DNA of 64,000 nt from Ignavibacteria bacterium (GCA_017303675.1 JAFLBX010000002.1:186001-250000), one strand, 5' to 3'. Positions 1 through 8,312 are shown, numbered from the stretch's first letter. Numbers and translations are program-made. The notes: generated by a model not told the origin, from the sequence alone.

Positions 1-248
1 ATTAGAGTTGAAATCCTAACTTCTTTAACATCGTTTTCAATTTTTGAAATATATGATTTTGTTGTTCCTATTTTATCGGCAAGCTCGCCCTGGGTCAAAC
101 CTTTTTTAAGTCTTGCTTGCTGCAGTATAATTCCAAGCCGAAAGGATTCATAACTCTTCTCAAATTTGTCACGTTTTGCTGTCCCTCTTTTGCCGTATTG
201 TTCTTCTATATGCTGGTCCAGTGATTTTAGTTTATTTTTCTGTTTCAT
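1..248 (-). CDS. HigA-like XRE-family antitoxin (partial, runs off the window start)
   Basis: Translating the minus strand from the ATG at 248 gives 82 residues with no stop before the window edge. The later part reads LQQARLKKGLTQGELADKIG followed by TTKSYISKIEND, a typical XRE/Cro-type helix-turn-helix. The start overlaps the end of the upstream toxin gene by 17 bases, the usual toxin-first layout of HigBA-type systems. By family knowledge it should neutralise the toxin and repress the operon by binding DNA. The C-terminus is not visible. It could be a generic XRE regulator, but the coupling to a RelE/HigB-like gene makes antitoxin the best reading. Confidence 0.85.
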   Translation of the reverse strand, partial: MKQKNKLKSLDQHIEEQYGKRGTAKRDKFEKSYESFRLGIILQQARLKKGLTQGELADKIGTTKSYISKIENDVKEVRISTL

Positions 249-573
249 ATTCTTTTTTTATCTTTAATGCTTTTTCAATTTCTGATTTCGGAGTTTTTTG
301 CGTTTTCTTCTGAAAACCGCTTGTTACAATAATTAAGTTACCTTTGTCAAAAAAACAAAATATGCGGTATATGTTGCTGCTTTGCTTTACTCTAATTTCA
401 TACAATCCATCAGTATTTGTAAGGTGCTTAAAATATTCTTCCGGAATAGATCTTTGTGATTCAATTAGCTTAAGTGTCCAAATTATCTTATCTTTTACTT
501 TATTGCTTTGTTTACTTAAAAAATCAGTAAAATAGCTCTTATAAAAATAAATAGTTCTGATCTTATCATTCAT
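232..573 (-). CDS. HigB/RelE-like toxin (phage Gp49-like family)
   Basis: A small basic protein of 113 residues. It has the features of the HigB/Gp49-like branch of the RelE/ParE superfamily: an N-terminal helix-rich part (VKDKIIWTLKLIESQ), then the strand block GLYEIRVKQSSNIYRIFCFF, and a late FQKKTQKTPKSEIEKA segment. Proteins of this group are usually ribosome-dependent mRNA interferases. I chose the ATG at 573; an in-frame TTG lies one codon upstream at 576. There is no clear ribosome-binding site. It is followed, with overlap, by the XRE antitoxin gene and preceded by a perfect palindrome at 594-611. It may belong to a plain chromosomal addiction or stress module. Confidence 0.85.
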   Translation of the reverse strand: MNDKIRTIYFYKSYFTDFLSKQSNKVKDKIIWTLKLIESQRSIPEEYFKHLTNTDGLYEIRVKQSSNIYRIFCFFDKGNLIIVTSGFQKKTQKTPKSEIEKALKIKKEYETEK

Positions 574-593
574 CAATTGTAAATATAATCAAA

Positions 594-611
594 GTTGCAC
601 TATAGTGCAAC
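594..611. promoter_or_regulatory. Palindromic operator of the toxin-antitoxin operon
   Basis: GTTGCACTATAGTGCAAC is a perfect 18-bp inverted repeat located 20 bases upstream of the toxin start. Its position matches that of operators bound by HigA-type antitoxins for autorepression. The regulator assignment is inferred from position. Confidence 0.6.
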
Positions 612-643
612 TCAAAAATTATCGATAAAATGAACCCAAAATG

Positions 644-1048
644 CTAATCAAATCTCCAGCCTTTCAGAATATTGATAACTACACTATCTTTATTGTAATA
701 TACTTCAGAATAGTACCAAGCCAGATCTGTTGGAATCCAAAAACTATTTGATTTAAATAACAGCTTTCCGTCACTTGTATAGTTATGTTTTGTTGATAAA
801 GTATATGTATCATATTCGTCAGACAAGGGTTTACCAATAATTCTTTGTACTTCTGTCATATGCATTCCTTGCTTAACCGAGTCAAATTTATCGGGTGAAT
901 ACTCAGTAGCCATTTTAGTATCAGCGTAAGGTGCAAAAATATTATATCCTTCACCAAGCATTAGCCTTGTAATAAATACAACAATATAAATTAAAAATAA
1001 AAATGTAGGAATTGATATTATTTTATAAATAAAGGAGTTTTTGTCCAT
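644..1048 (-). CDS. Membrane-anchored protein with a BamE/SmpA-like motif
   Basis: A 134-residue protein with one N-terminal hydrophobic segment (about residues 9-30) and an exported-looking remainder. Around residues 57-75 it reads FDSVKQGMHMTEVQRIIGKP, which resembles the 'GM(S/T)xxEVxxxLGxP' helix-turn of BamE/SmpA/OmlA-fold proteins. There is no lipobox, so it is probably anchored by the N-terminal helix. It follows the next gene upstream with only one base between them, so the two are probably co-transcribed. BamE membership is tentative because only this motif supports it. Confidence 0.55.
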   Translation of the reverse strand: MDKNSFIYKIISIPTFLFLIYIVVFITRLMLGEGYNIFAPYADTKMATEYSPDKFDSVKQGMHMTEVQRIIGKPLSDEYDTYTLSTKHNYTSDGKLLFKSNSFWIPTDLAWYYSEVYYNKDSVVINILKGWRFD

Positions 1049-1049
1049 C

Positions 1050-1340
1050 TTAGTTTAGTAGTAAATTTGATAGTGCAAAAAAAGAATAACTTAAAGAATG
1101 AATTGAGAATAAAATTATAACAGCAATTTTAAAGTATTTGTAGGGATATTGTTTGTAGATGTTTTGTAAATAGGGATAAATAGTTATACAAATTAATACG
1201 AATAATACTGAAAAGAATAATAATGTTACATAATAAGTATAACAAATAACGGAAAAAGAAATTGTGTCAGGTTTCCTGGATAAAATAAAAACAGTTGTAG
1301 AATAAGTGGCTAAAACGTATAACAGGATATTTGATAACAT
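1050..1340 (-). CDS. Small hypothetical membrane protein
   Basis: A 96-residue protein, largely hydrophobic, with three probable membrane segments at about residues 3-20, 29-54 and 70-93. I recognise no family motif. The ATG at 1340 lies in front of a gene one base downstream (644-1048), which suggests a two-gene transcript. AT-rich codon use resembles the neighbouring toxin-antitoxin pair more than the operon to the right. Function unknown. Confidence 0.6.
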   Translation of the reverse strand: MLSNILLYVLATYSTTVFILSRKPDTISFSVICYTYYVTLLFFSVLFVLICITIYPYLQNIYKQYPYKYFKIAVIILFSIHSLSYSFFALSNLLLN

Positions 1341-1381
1341 TACGGAAAAATTGAATTTTTAAACCGTAGACTATTCTCTCC

Positions 1382-1990
1382 CTAAGCCACCTCAATCCCT
1401 AAAACAGCATCTTTCAGCCTGCCGTTAGGCTGTTTGTAGAACGGTACGCCAAGTACCTGGTAGCTTTTTACGTTAATATCGTAATTGATATTCCTTACTG
1501 TATCGCTTTTCTCTGCTTCTATTGAAAGGAATAGGAACTCCGCTATTTTTTTCGCGTCTTCCTTTGAAAAATTGAAGCCTGTAAGCTTTACATTATACTT
1601 CTGCGGTGAAGGAACCGCGTTCTTTAATGTATAATTTACGCCTATTTCCTTAGCGGATTCTATCGGCATCCAGAATGCGGGTACGTAGAACTTTACGTCG
1701 CCTTCTGTTTTATTTCCGCCGCCGAAAAGGTTCGATATCCATCCGCCGGATGAGTCACGTGAATGTATCTTAACAAATGCGTCAACAAGCCAGAACCCTT
1801 TGTAAACCATTTCGCCATCTCCTTTAACAAGGGGAGCGGCAAAGTTCACTTCTATCGGAACCAGCTCATCATTAATTATTTCCCAGCCGTTTCCGCAGCT
1901 TGAGCAATACACAATGCTGTCATTCATTTCGACGGTTAAACCGCTGTCACATGATTTGCATTTTACAGCTATTAATTTAAAATCTTCCAT
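1382..1990 (-). CDS. Zinc-ribbon protein of the SPFH operon
   Basis: A 202-residue protein starting at the ATG at 1990; an in-frame TTG at 1999 overlaps the likely AGGA ribosome-binding site and is rejected. The N-terminus holds a zinc ribbon (VKCKSCDSGL, then VYCSSCGNGW). The middle contains KFYVPAFWMPIESAKEIG, matching the 'Y-x-P-x-W' element shared with the two larger zinc-ribbon proteins upstream (VYIPYWRVRAD and YYFPVWYFK). No membrane segment is visible. It is the last gene of the 5332-to-1382 operon. By analogy with the YdjG/YdjH proteins of B. subtilis, it may be a partner of the SPFH protein at the membrane; this is inference. Confidence 0.7.
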   Translation of the reverse strand: MEDFKLIAVKCKSCDSGLTVEMNDSIVYCSSCGNGWEIINDELVPIEVNFAAPLVKGDGEMVYKGFWLVDAFVKIHSRDSSGGWISNLFGGGNKTEGDVKFYVPAFWMPIESAKEIGVNYTLKNAVPSPQKYNVKLTGFNFSKEDAKKIAEFLFLSIEAEKSDTVRNINYDINVKSYQVLGVPFYKQPNGRLKDAVLGIEVA

Positions 1991-2169
1991 GATATTCAAT
2001 CCTGAAAAGTGCGCTTGCCTGCCGAAACTTTAGTGTAGGCAAGAAGGATCCCATTCGGAGACCCACAATTATTATTTATTACTATTTAAAATATCGTTTA
2101 AAATTGATAAGACCCTTCGCTAACTTCCTTCGCGTTCGCGAAGTAAGTCATATCGCTCAGGGTTTGAAG

Positions 2170-3255
2170 CTATCTCCTCAAAAAGCTCGAAGCAATGCTT
2201 GCTACATCAACAGCATTAATGCCTGAAGCCATACTTTTTACCGTATTGGTGCTTTTGCTGCCAAAGAAGCCTTTCTTTGGCGGAGCAACAATACCCGTAC
2301 CTTCTTCAATTTCACCGCCATACCTGAACTTCTTATATCCCCACATCATAATAATTATACCGAATATCAGCGAAAATGCGTAAACCACCAGCGCAGCTTC
2401 TGCGCTGTCACTATCACCTACTATCCCGAAAATACCGAAGAAAGTAACAAGGTATGAACCCACTGCTGTTCCGAAAATTCCCGCAACTGCGCGGTATAGA
2501 TTATTGCCCGGCGCTTTACCGTAACAGATCGTGCCGTCTTCACCGTCAACAACTACCTGGTAAGTTCTGCCCTTGAAAATATACCTCACAACCCAAAGAG
2601 GGTAGTATACTATCGAAACATTCGGCCTTACAAGATCGTTATGCTGAAATGTTATCTGGTCAACTTTAACTGAATTCACAGCTTCGCTTACGAACTGTTC
2701 CTTTGCAATATCGGTAACTTCACGTTCTGATGAAATAATATTGAAGAGCATTCCTTCTGACTGAAGCTCCTCAAAATTTATAGGACGCATTTCATCGCCT
2801 GCAAGGTTTACCTTGCGCACGCCAAGCTCAGCAACATCGCATGCCGCAAAAGTCCTGTCAAACGGCTTCTGAATTTTACGCTCAACATCAACGTAATATG
2901 TGGTTGTTCTTCCGTTTACTGTTTGTGTGCGGCGTTCTTTGCCGAATACCCAGCCGATAACATCAGCCCTTACACGCCAGTAGGGAATGTAAACAAGGAA
3001 TGCATCATCAAGCTTAGCCTGGTTCTTTAACCCGCGCGCTTTTGCAAGCCCTTTTCCAAGCCAGTTGAACATATTCTGTATAGCTATATTACGCTGTACT
3101 TTACGGGGAACGTAATATTTTACAACGCCGTCCACTCCTTTTGTTAAAAGCAGTGTGCCGCAATACTTGCAGTTAAAGGTTTTTACCCCTTCTCTCAGAT
3201 CAAGCTCGCCTGCACAGGCGGGACACGTTATTCCTTTTAATACTTTTTCAGCCAA
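2170..3255 (-). CDS. YdjG-like zinc-ribbon membrane protein
   Basis: A 361-residue protein. It begins with a zinc ribbon (ITCPACAGEL and FNCKYCGTLL), continues with a soluble region holding the shared motif LVYIPYWRVRADVIG (about residues 90-105) and PNVSIVYYPLWVVRYIFKGR (about 211-230), and ends with two or three membrane segments (about 254-275, 286-305). The start is a TTG: in-frame stops TAA TAA lie just upstream and no ATG occurs near the zinc ribbon. The architecture resembles B. subtilis YdjG/YdjH, which anchor the SPFH protein YdjI and PspA to the membrane. Here it stands between two other zinc-ribbon genes downstream of an SPFH gene. Confidence 0.7.
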   Translation of the reverse strand: MAEKVLKGITCPACAGELDLREGVKTFNCKYCGTLLLTKGVDGVVKYYVPRKVQRNIAIQNMFNWLGKGLAKARGLKNQAKLDDAFLVYIPYWRVRADVIGWVFGKERRTQTVNGRTTTYYVDVERKIQKPFDRTFAACDVAELGVRKVNLAGDEMRPINFEELQSEGMLFNIISSEREVTDIAKEQFVSEAVNSVKVDQITFQHNDLVRPNVSIVYYPLWVVRYIFKGRTYQVVVDGEDGTICYGKAPGNNLYRAVAGIFGTAVGSYLVTFFGIFGIVGDSDSAEAALVVYAFSLIFGIIIMMWGYKKFRYGGEIEEGTGIVAPPKKGFFGSKSTNTVKSMASGINAVDVASIASSFLRR

Positions 3256-3298
3256 TTTTTATTAATTGAAAATTGTTAATTGCTAATTGTTTATTAGT

Positions 3299-4099
3299 TT
3301 ATACTTTCTTCGCTATCACGTATGCCATTACTATCAATGGTACCGATACAAGCCCGAATGCAAAGATCTTAAAGAATTCTGCAGTAAGTAATGCTTCTTC
3401 CATGCTGTCATTCAGCACAAAACCCAGCACATAACATATAATGCTGGTTATGACAAATGCTGCTATACTTAAGCCGAAGAGTATCCTGAACGGAGCTTCG
3501 CTTTTTGCCGGGTAAATGTTGGAATACACCTGCCCTGAAGAAGCTTCAACAAGCGCCGTATAGCTTTGCCCGCCGAAATTATAATAGAACTGGTAGAATG
3601 GTATATGTACCAGCGCAGCTTCCTTTACTATATCAAGGCTTACGCCTGAACCCTGCAGCCATGCCTGTGCTGAATCATAAAGCACATCAGGCTTAACTAT
3701 TTCATGGGCATTGTGTACGTTTTTATCATAGAACTTCAAAGCACCGGCAGGGATCTGAAGCTTTTTAATTTCAGATACTGATGTGCTTGCAGCAGGCTGA
3801 AGGAAAATCTTATCGCCTGAGCCGTCCTTGGTCTTAAAATACCAGACAGGGAAGTAATAAAACTCGCTTTTAACTATCTGCGCCTTCTGGTCAAGATCTT
3901 TTACGGTATGGTTACCTGACATCCAGCGTTTTAAATTGCCTTCTGCCTCGTTTGGTTTGAAGTTTGAATGGATAAGGTAATGGAAAACTACTTTTCTTTT
4001 ATCTAAGAATAAAGCCGATGCACAAAACGGACATTCTATAAAAGTTTCATCCTGTTGTACAGTAACATCAGCCCCGCATTGTGTACATTTTATTTGCAT
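3299..4099 (-). CDS. Zinc-ribbon membrane protein, paralogue of the downstream gene
   Basis: A 266-residue protein with an N-terminal zinc ribbon (IKCTQCGADV and IECPFCASAL), the operon's shared aromatic motif EFYYFPVWYFKTKDG (about residues 87-101), a second similar element LVHIPFYQFYYNFGGQSY, and two C-terminal membrane helices (about 204-230 and 243-263). It starts at ATG 4099. Sequence layout shows it is a shorter paralogue of the 2170-3255 protein. It lies directly downstream of the SPFH gene, separated by a 225-base gap holding two hairpin repeats. It may act as a membrane tether for the SPFH protein; this is inferred from the YdjGHI locus. Confidence 0.7.
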   Translation of the reverse strand: MQIKCTQCGADVTVQQDETFIECPFCASALFLDKRKVVFHYLIHSNFKPNEAEGNLKRWMSGNHTVKDLDQKAQIVKSEFYYFPVWYFKTKDGSGDKIFLQPAASTSVSEIKKLQIPAGALKFYDKNVHNAHEIVKPDVLYDSAQAWLQGSGVSLDIVKEAALVHIPFYQFYYNFGGQSYTALVEASSGQVYSNIYPAKSEAPFRILFGLSIAAFVITSIICYVLGFVLNDSMEEALLTAEFFKIFAFGLVSVPLIVMAYVIAKKV

Positions 4100-4170
4100 T
4101 TTTCAACTCTGAGTTCAAGCGAAGAGTCTCTTCGCTATTAACTTAAAACATTAATAAAAAATCTTAATTA

Positions 4171-4226
4171 CCACGAACTTCAGGTCGTGGTTAAAAGTAC
4201 CAAAAAATATCCGGGGCTTCAGCCCC
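4171..4226. repeat. Two hairpin repeats inside the SPFH operon
   Basis: CCACGAACTTCAGGTCGTGG (4171-4190) and GGGGCTTCAGCCCC (4213-4226) are separate perfect-stem hairpins in the gap between the SPFH gene and the first zinc-ribbon gene. They resemble the short palindromes found in many other gaps of this window. They could reduce read-through or alter mRNA stability within the operon. Confidence 0.65.
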
Positions 4227-4324
4227 TAAGTGAAAGCACTAATTCAGAATAGATGATTTTCAATGCTATGAGATCCTTCGCCCCGCCTCAAACTTCGTTT
4301 TCAGCGGGACTCAGAATTCATATT

Positions 4325-5332
4325 TTATAATTTTGAAAGCAGGTCTTTTTTCTTAGCGTCAAATTCTTCCTGTGTCAGTGCACCTGCATCCTTCAGCTTT
4401 GCAAGCTTTTCTATGGTTGCAAGCACGTCATCCTGTGACTGCTGAACAGGTGGATTGTTCTGCTGCTGCTGCTGGTTTTGCGGCTGCTGCTGATTCATAG
4501 AACCCATCATCATATTAGCCATTGTCATACCGGCGCCAAGACCTACACCAATGCCTGCTGCTCCGCCTGAACCTTCATTCTCAGCAGCTTTTTCCATAGC
4601 CATAGCTGTTTTGAACTTCATATAGTTGTCCAGGTTTCCGATCGCGCCCATTGAGCTTCTTTCGTTGATCTTTTCCTGTACTTCATCCGGCGGAACTATT
4701 CCGACTATAATAAGATCGGTAAGCTCTATACCCATTGAATTGAAGAAATCTGTAACTTCAGCTTTTATGCCTGTTTCTATCTGCGGGTAGTACTGCCCAA
4801 GGTCAAATACTGTTTTCAGGTTCTTGCCAAGTACAGTGTTCAGCCTTGATACAATTGAATCCCTTAAGTAGTCTTCAATTTCATTGGTGGTATATTTACC
4901 CTGTGTACCAACTATTTCGTTAATAAAAAGCTGGGGATCTTTAACTCTCATAGAGAATTTACCCGAAGCCCTTAACTGTACGAATGATAATTCAGTATCA
5001 CGGAAGTTAATAGGTGATTTGGTTCCCCATTTAAGATCAATGAACTTCTTCATTGATACATAATACACCTGTGCCTGGAACGGTGAGTTAAACCCGAAAG
5101 GCAGTGAAAGCAGCTTTGTTAAGAACGGGATATTTGCCGTTGTTAATGTGTGGCGGCCTGCGCCGAAAACATCAAGCGCTTTTCCGTCTTTGTAAAATAC
5201 CGCTGTCTGGGAATCCTGCACAATAAGCTGCGCACCCATTTTAATATCTGTTGAACCTGCTTGCGGTTCACGGTGAACAAGCTCTTTGCCTGATTCATCA
5301 AAAAACTGGATTATTTCTAATGCATTACCCAT
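4325..5332 (-). CDS. SPFH-domain protein with C-terminal SHOCT domain (YdjI-like)
   Basis: A 335-residue SPFH/Band-7 protein. Residues 1-230 show the COG4260-type SPFH fold ([17 protein letters not shown], then [17 protein letters not shown] and [18 protein letters not shown]). Then follow a Gly/Met-rich stretch, a Gln/Asn-rich linker (about 277-300), and a C-terminal SHOCT motif ([19 protein letters not shown]). B. subtilis YdjI has a zinc ribbon where this protein has SHOCT; here zinc ribbons sit on three separate downstream proteins. ATG 5332 is preceded by a strong AGAAGGA ribosome-binding site. It is the first gene of the operon and probably forms a membrane-associated scaffold. No PspA gene is adjacent. 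Confidence 0.85.
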   Translation of the reverse strand: MGNALEIIQFFDESGKELVHREPQAGSTDIKMGAQLIVQDSQTAVFYKDGKALDVFGAGRHTLTTANIPFLTKLLSLPFGFNSPFQAQVYYVSMKKFIDLKWGTKSPINFRDTELSFVQLRASGKFSMRVKDPQLFINEIVGTQGKYTTNEIEDYLRDSIVSRLNTVLGKNLKTVFDLGQYYPQIETGIKAEVTDFFNSMGIELTDLIIVGIVPPDEVQEKINERSSMGAIGNLDNYMKFKTAMAMEKAAENEGSGGAAGIGVGLGAGMTMANMMMGSMNQQQPQNQQQQQNNPPVQQSQDDVLATIEKLAKLKDAGALTQEEFDAKKKDLLSKL

Positions 5333-5388
5333 TTTGTTGTTTCCTTCTATATTGTTTAATTTATTCTTTTTCTATTAATTTATTTTTG

Positions 5389-5419
5389 TAAAATTAATCA
5401 TTTGCTTATTTAAATACAA
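5389..5419 (-). promoter_or_regulatory. Probable promoter of the SPFH operon
   Basis: On the minus strand a TTG (5417-5419) is followed by 20 bases and TAATTTTA (5389-5396), one base off the Bacteroidota TAnnTTTG box. It lies about 57 bases upstream of the SPFH start. Confidence 0.4.
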
Positions 5420-5596
5420 TTATCCAACCGCCGATTTTACAATTTGTTTCAGGAAAAATTTAGCCTTTTGTTTCAGGTTTATACAGCCATTCGATCAGAA
5501 ATTGCAAATTATTACTTAATTCTTTGTGGGAATATATCAAAATTGCTATTAAAATTAAACATTTGTATTTTGCAGGGTTAAAATAATTGCACTAAA

Positions 5597-7018
5597 ATGG
5601 AACAAAAGCATTCTTTAGTCAGAAAACTCGGCTTGTTTACTGCCGTTACTATCGTAATTGGCTCTATGATCGGCTCGGGAATTTTCAAGAAATCCGCATC
5701 GATGTCCGGGGAGCTGGGCGCGCCGGGAATTATTCTGGCAATTTGGCTGATCGCAGGTATTATCAGTCTCATCGGGGCCTTAACCAACGCTGAAGTTGCA
5801 GGCATCCTGCCGCGAGCCGGGGGACAGTATGTGTACTTCCGTGAAATGTACGGTAACTTTACCGCCTATCTTTATGGCTGGGCAATATTTGCAGTAATAC
5901 AGACCGGCTCTATAGCCTCAATTGCATATGTATTCAGCGGATATTTTGAATACTTTTTCCCAACACCCCACCTCTCCCCGGAATGGGAAGCATGGGGATT
6001 CTCACTCAAATGGGGTGAGCAGGTAATACTTGATCTTTACCCGCTTAAGGATATTGGATTAAAGATGCTTACCATCGCTCTTATAATGTTCCTTTCAACT
6101 GTGAATTTCTTCGGTGTTGCCTTCGGCGGCATTGTGCAGAATGTTTTTACTGTACTGAAAAATGTTGCCATAGCATTCATTGTTGTGCTGGCATTAACGG
6201 CAGGCGCGGGTTCAGTTGCGAACTTTTCGCCCTTTGTAAATTCAGCCTTCCAGTTTCCATCAGGCAGTCTGCTTGGGGGTATCGTTCTCGCACTCAGCGG
6301 AGCTTTTTGGGCTTATGACGGGTGGAATAACATCACATACCTTGGAGGTGAAGTAAAAGACGCTCAGCGCAACATTCCCAAAGCTATGATATTCGGTATG
6401 TCTTTTGTAATTCTTGTTTACCTGCTTGTAAATCTGGCGTATTTCTACGTTCTGCCGGCTGATGTGATGAAGGATTCATCCTTCCTTGCCGCTGATGTTA
6501 TGAAACGCTCAGTGGGGGAGTGGGGCGGCGCGTTTGTGGCAATTGCCGTTCTGATTTCTACATTTGGTACCACAAACGGCACAATACTGGTAAGTGCCAG
6601 AGTATATTACGCAATGGCTAAAGATGGCCTGTTCTTTAAGAAGCTTGAAGACGTGCATCATAAATATAAAACCCCGGGTACTTCAATAATTATACAGGGA
6701 ATTTGGGCCAGCTTGATCACTATGACGGGTACATTCGACCAGTTGACCGATATGCTTATATTTGTTTCATGGATATTCTACGGAATGGGCGCATACGGCG
6801 TGTTTGTGCTGCGCAAAAAGATGCCAAATGCGGAGCGTCCTTACAAAGCTTTCGGTTACCCGGTACTGCCGGCTTTCTTTGTGCTATTTTCAGCGTTCTT
6901 TGTCGGATTCAGCATCTGGTACAATGTCCGCAATGCTGTGTTCGGCATGCTGCTTGTTGCAATAGGTATACCACTGTATTATTATTTCAGAAAGCAGAAA
7001 AGCGAGGGAAAAGAATAG
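5597..7018 (+). CDS. APC-family amino acid permease
   Basis: A 473-residue integral membrane transporter with about 12 membrane segments. The first helix carries IVIGSMIGSGIFKKSASM, the broken-helix GSGIF substrate-binding motif of the amino acid-polyamine-organocation superfamily. A second conserved block is GAFWAYDGWNNITYLGGEVKD-like around residues 237-256, typical of LAT/YfnA/SteT-like permeases. The C-terminal KMPNAERPYKAFGYP is also typical. It likely imports or exchanges neutral amino acids across the cytoplasmic membrane; the substrate cannot be read from sequence. It is monocistronic, with divergent transcription from the SPFH operon. A repeat element begins directly after its stop. 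Confidence 0.92.
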   Translation: MEQKHSLVRKLGLFTAVTIVIGSMIGSGIFKKSASMSGELGAPGIILAIWLIAGIISLIGALTNAEVAGILPRAGGQYVYFREMYGNFTAYLYGWAIFAVIQTGSIASIAYVFSGYFEYFFPTPHLSPEWEAWGFSLKWGEQVILDLYPLKDIGLKMLTIALIMFLSTVNFFGVAFGGIVQNVFTVLKNVAIAFIVVLALTAGAGSVANFSPFVNSAFQFPSGSLLGGIVLALSGAFWAYDGWNNITYLGGEVKDAQRNIPKAMIFGMSFVILVYLLVNLAYFYVLPADVMKDSSFLAADVMKRSVGEWGGAFVAIAVLISTFGTTNGTILVSARVYYAMAKDGLFFKKLEDVHHKYKTPGTSIIIQGIWASLITMTGTFDQLTDMLIFVSWIFYGMGAYGVFVLRKKMPNAERPYKAFGYPVLPAFFVLFSAFFVGFSIWYNVRNAVFGMLLVAIGIPLYYYFRKQKSEGKE

Positions 7019-7042
7019 ACGTCGAATTGAATCATTACTTCA

Positions 7043-7221
7043 CCGCTTGTCATACCCGCGAATGCGGGTATCCAGAGGTAGATTTTTGTAAACTGCCAGT
7101 AGTTATGAAACAAAATAATCTTGTAGAAAGAAATGCTTCAGCTACATATAGGTTTTTTTCATTTCCCGGATCTATTATTCTTCATAATTTATCGTCTGGA
7201 TGCCCGCCTGCGCAGGCATGA
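7043..7221. repeat. 170-bp repeat with terminal inverted repeats, copy 1
   Basis: The left end TCATACCCGCGAATGCGGGT (from 7050) continues into ATCCAGA; the right end, read in reverse complement, is an imperfect copy over about 27 bases (TCATGCCTGCGCAGGCGGGC then ATCCAGA). Each end can also fold into its own hairpin. The interior (e.g. CTTGTAGAAAGAAATGCTTC) is shared with the copy at 7628-7802. The element resembles a non-autonomous, MITE-like unit and ends 18 bases before a GIY-YIG gene. Confidence 0.8.
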
Positions 7222-7238
7222 TAGGATTACATTAATAT

Positions 7239-7601
7239 TTGGTGCAAAAAACCTATTACATATATATCATTACCAATAAAAGAAACGGGACTTTGTATAC
7301 CGGAATGACCAATGATCTGCTGTTAAGGATATATATTCATAAGCATAAATTCAACAAGGGTTTTTCTCATATATATGATCTTAACAAACTGGTTTATTTT
7401 GAAACTACGGATGATGCATATACAGCAATAAATAGAGAAAAACAAATAAAAAAATGGAATCGTGACTGGAAGTTACAATTGATTGAAAAATCGAATCCAG
7501 GTTGGAAAGATTTATATTTTGAAATAGGCGGGAAAGAATTTAGTGATTCTGCTGACTTTGATCTTTTGAAAGAGATTTACAGTAAAAAACTGAATAAGTG
7601 A
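7239..7601 (+). CDS. GIY-YIG endonuclease-domain protein (UPF0213/YhbQ-like)
   Basis: A 120-residue single-domain nuclease. The catalytic motif appears as YYIYIITNKRNGTLYTGMTN (GIY-to-YxG form), followed by the conserved RIYIHKHKF, KLVYFETTDDAYTAINREKQ and KKWNRDWKLQLI blocks, with Arg and Glu positions expected of the family. It starts at TTG 7239 or GTG 7242; the ribosome-binding site is weak. It sits precisely between two copies of a 170-bp repeat with terminal inverted repeats, which suggests that the gene and the repeats travel together. Family members are common, often near repeats, and their in vivo role is poorly defined. Confidence 0.9.
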   Translation: MVQKTYYIYIITNKRNGTLYTGMTNDLLLRIYIHKHKFNKGFSHIYDLNKLVYFETTDDAYTAINREKQIKKWNRDWKLQLIEKSNPGWKDLYFEIGGKEFSDSADFDLLKEIYSKKLNK

Positions 7602-7627
7602 CAGCAGCTTCTGGTTTTTATTGTGTC

Positions 7628-7802
7628 CCGCTCGTCATACCCGCGAATGCGGGTATCCAGAGTTAGATTTAAGTATATTGCCAGTAGCTATGAAACAGAA
7701 TTATCTTGTAGAAAGAAATGCTTCATCTACTTATGGGATTTTTTCATTTCCAGGATCTATTTTTTTTATTTATCGTCTGGATGTCCGCATGCGCGGGCAT
7801 GA
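7628..7802. repeat. 170-bp repeat with terminal inverted repeats, copy 2
   Basis: A direct repeat of 7043-7221, in the same orientation, with the same left terminus CCGCTCGTCATACCCGCG and the same interior (AATTATCTTGTAGAAAGAAA) at roughly 80-85% identity by eye. The right end GTCTGGATGTCCGCATGCGC mirrors the left end. The two copies bracket the GIY-YIG gene. Confidence 0.8.
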
Positions 7803-7904
7803 CAAATGCGAAGAAACAGAAAATGAGATCGCTTGATTTATCAGTTTAAATCCGTGCAGATCCGCTTCATCAGTGTCGTCCGTGTTCCAATTTATTAACT
7901 AATT

Positions 7905-8312
7905 ATGAATTCATCTAATCGCCTGAATTTATTACGAAAAATCCTCATCTACCTCCAGATACCGGTCTATATACTGGCGTTAAAGTTTGTGCTTTCGTTC
8001 TTTATCAAAATTGAAGGAGTATCAGAAAACATTGACAGTTTTTTTGACAGCTTTCTGTGGGTGTTCGTTATTTCATTTATGGCATCGGGAATAATTGCAG
8101 TGCTAATTTTGGTATTAGCTTACGCTAAAAAGAATATTCTGCTCTACGCTGTGTTATCAATAATTGCTCTTGCAGTTTTGTTCACATATTTATTTAAATT
8201 CGCGGGACACTGGATGTTCATTTCTATTCCGTTTATCGTGGTTTTGTACCACGCAGTTATATTTACTGTAAACAGCAGACCTGACGCTCCAAAAGATGTA
8301 AAAACCGCTTAA
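7905..8312 (+). CDS. Hypothetical four-helix membrane protein
   Basis: A 135-residue protein with four hydrophobic segments at about residues 14-32, 46-70, 76-94 and 98-120, and a short polar C-terminus. I recognise no family. It starts at ATG 7905; no clear ribosome-binding site is visible. The upstream sequence ATCCGTGCAGATCCGCTTCA (7852-7871) looks like repeat debris, so transcription may begin within or beyond it. It stands between the GIY-YIG repeat unit and a pair of envelope-protein genes. Function unknown. Confidence 0.6.
   Translation: MNSSNRLNLLRKILIYLQIPVYILALKFVLSFFIKIEGVSENIDSFFDSFLWVFVISFMASGIIAVLILVLAYAKKNILLYAVLSIIALAVLFTYLFKFAGHWMFISIPFIVVLYHAVIFTVNSRPDAPKDVKTA

Noticed and set aside
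5578-5805. 75-residue minus-strand frame
   Set aside because: It is antisense to the start of the permease gene and has no supporting signal.
6703-7221. 172-residue plus-strand frame overlapping the permease end
   Set aside because: It is a shifted frame of the permease that runs into repeat copy 1; the ending HTRECGYPE is the well-known spurious translation of this type of repeat.
7621-7836. 71-residue frame with HTRECGYPE near its start
   Set aside because: It is a translation of repeat copy 2, matching the spurious end of the frame at 6703-7221, not a gene.
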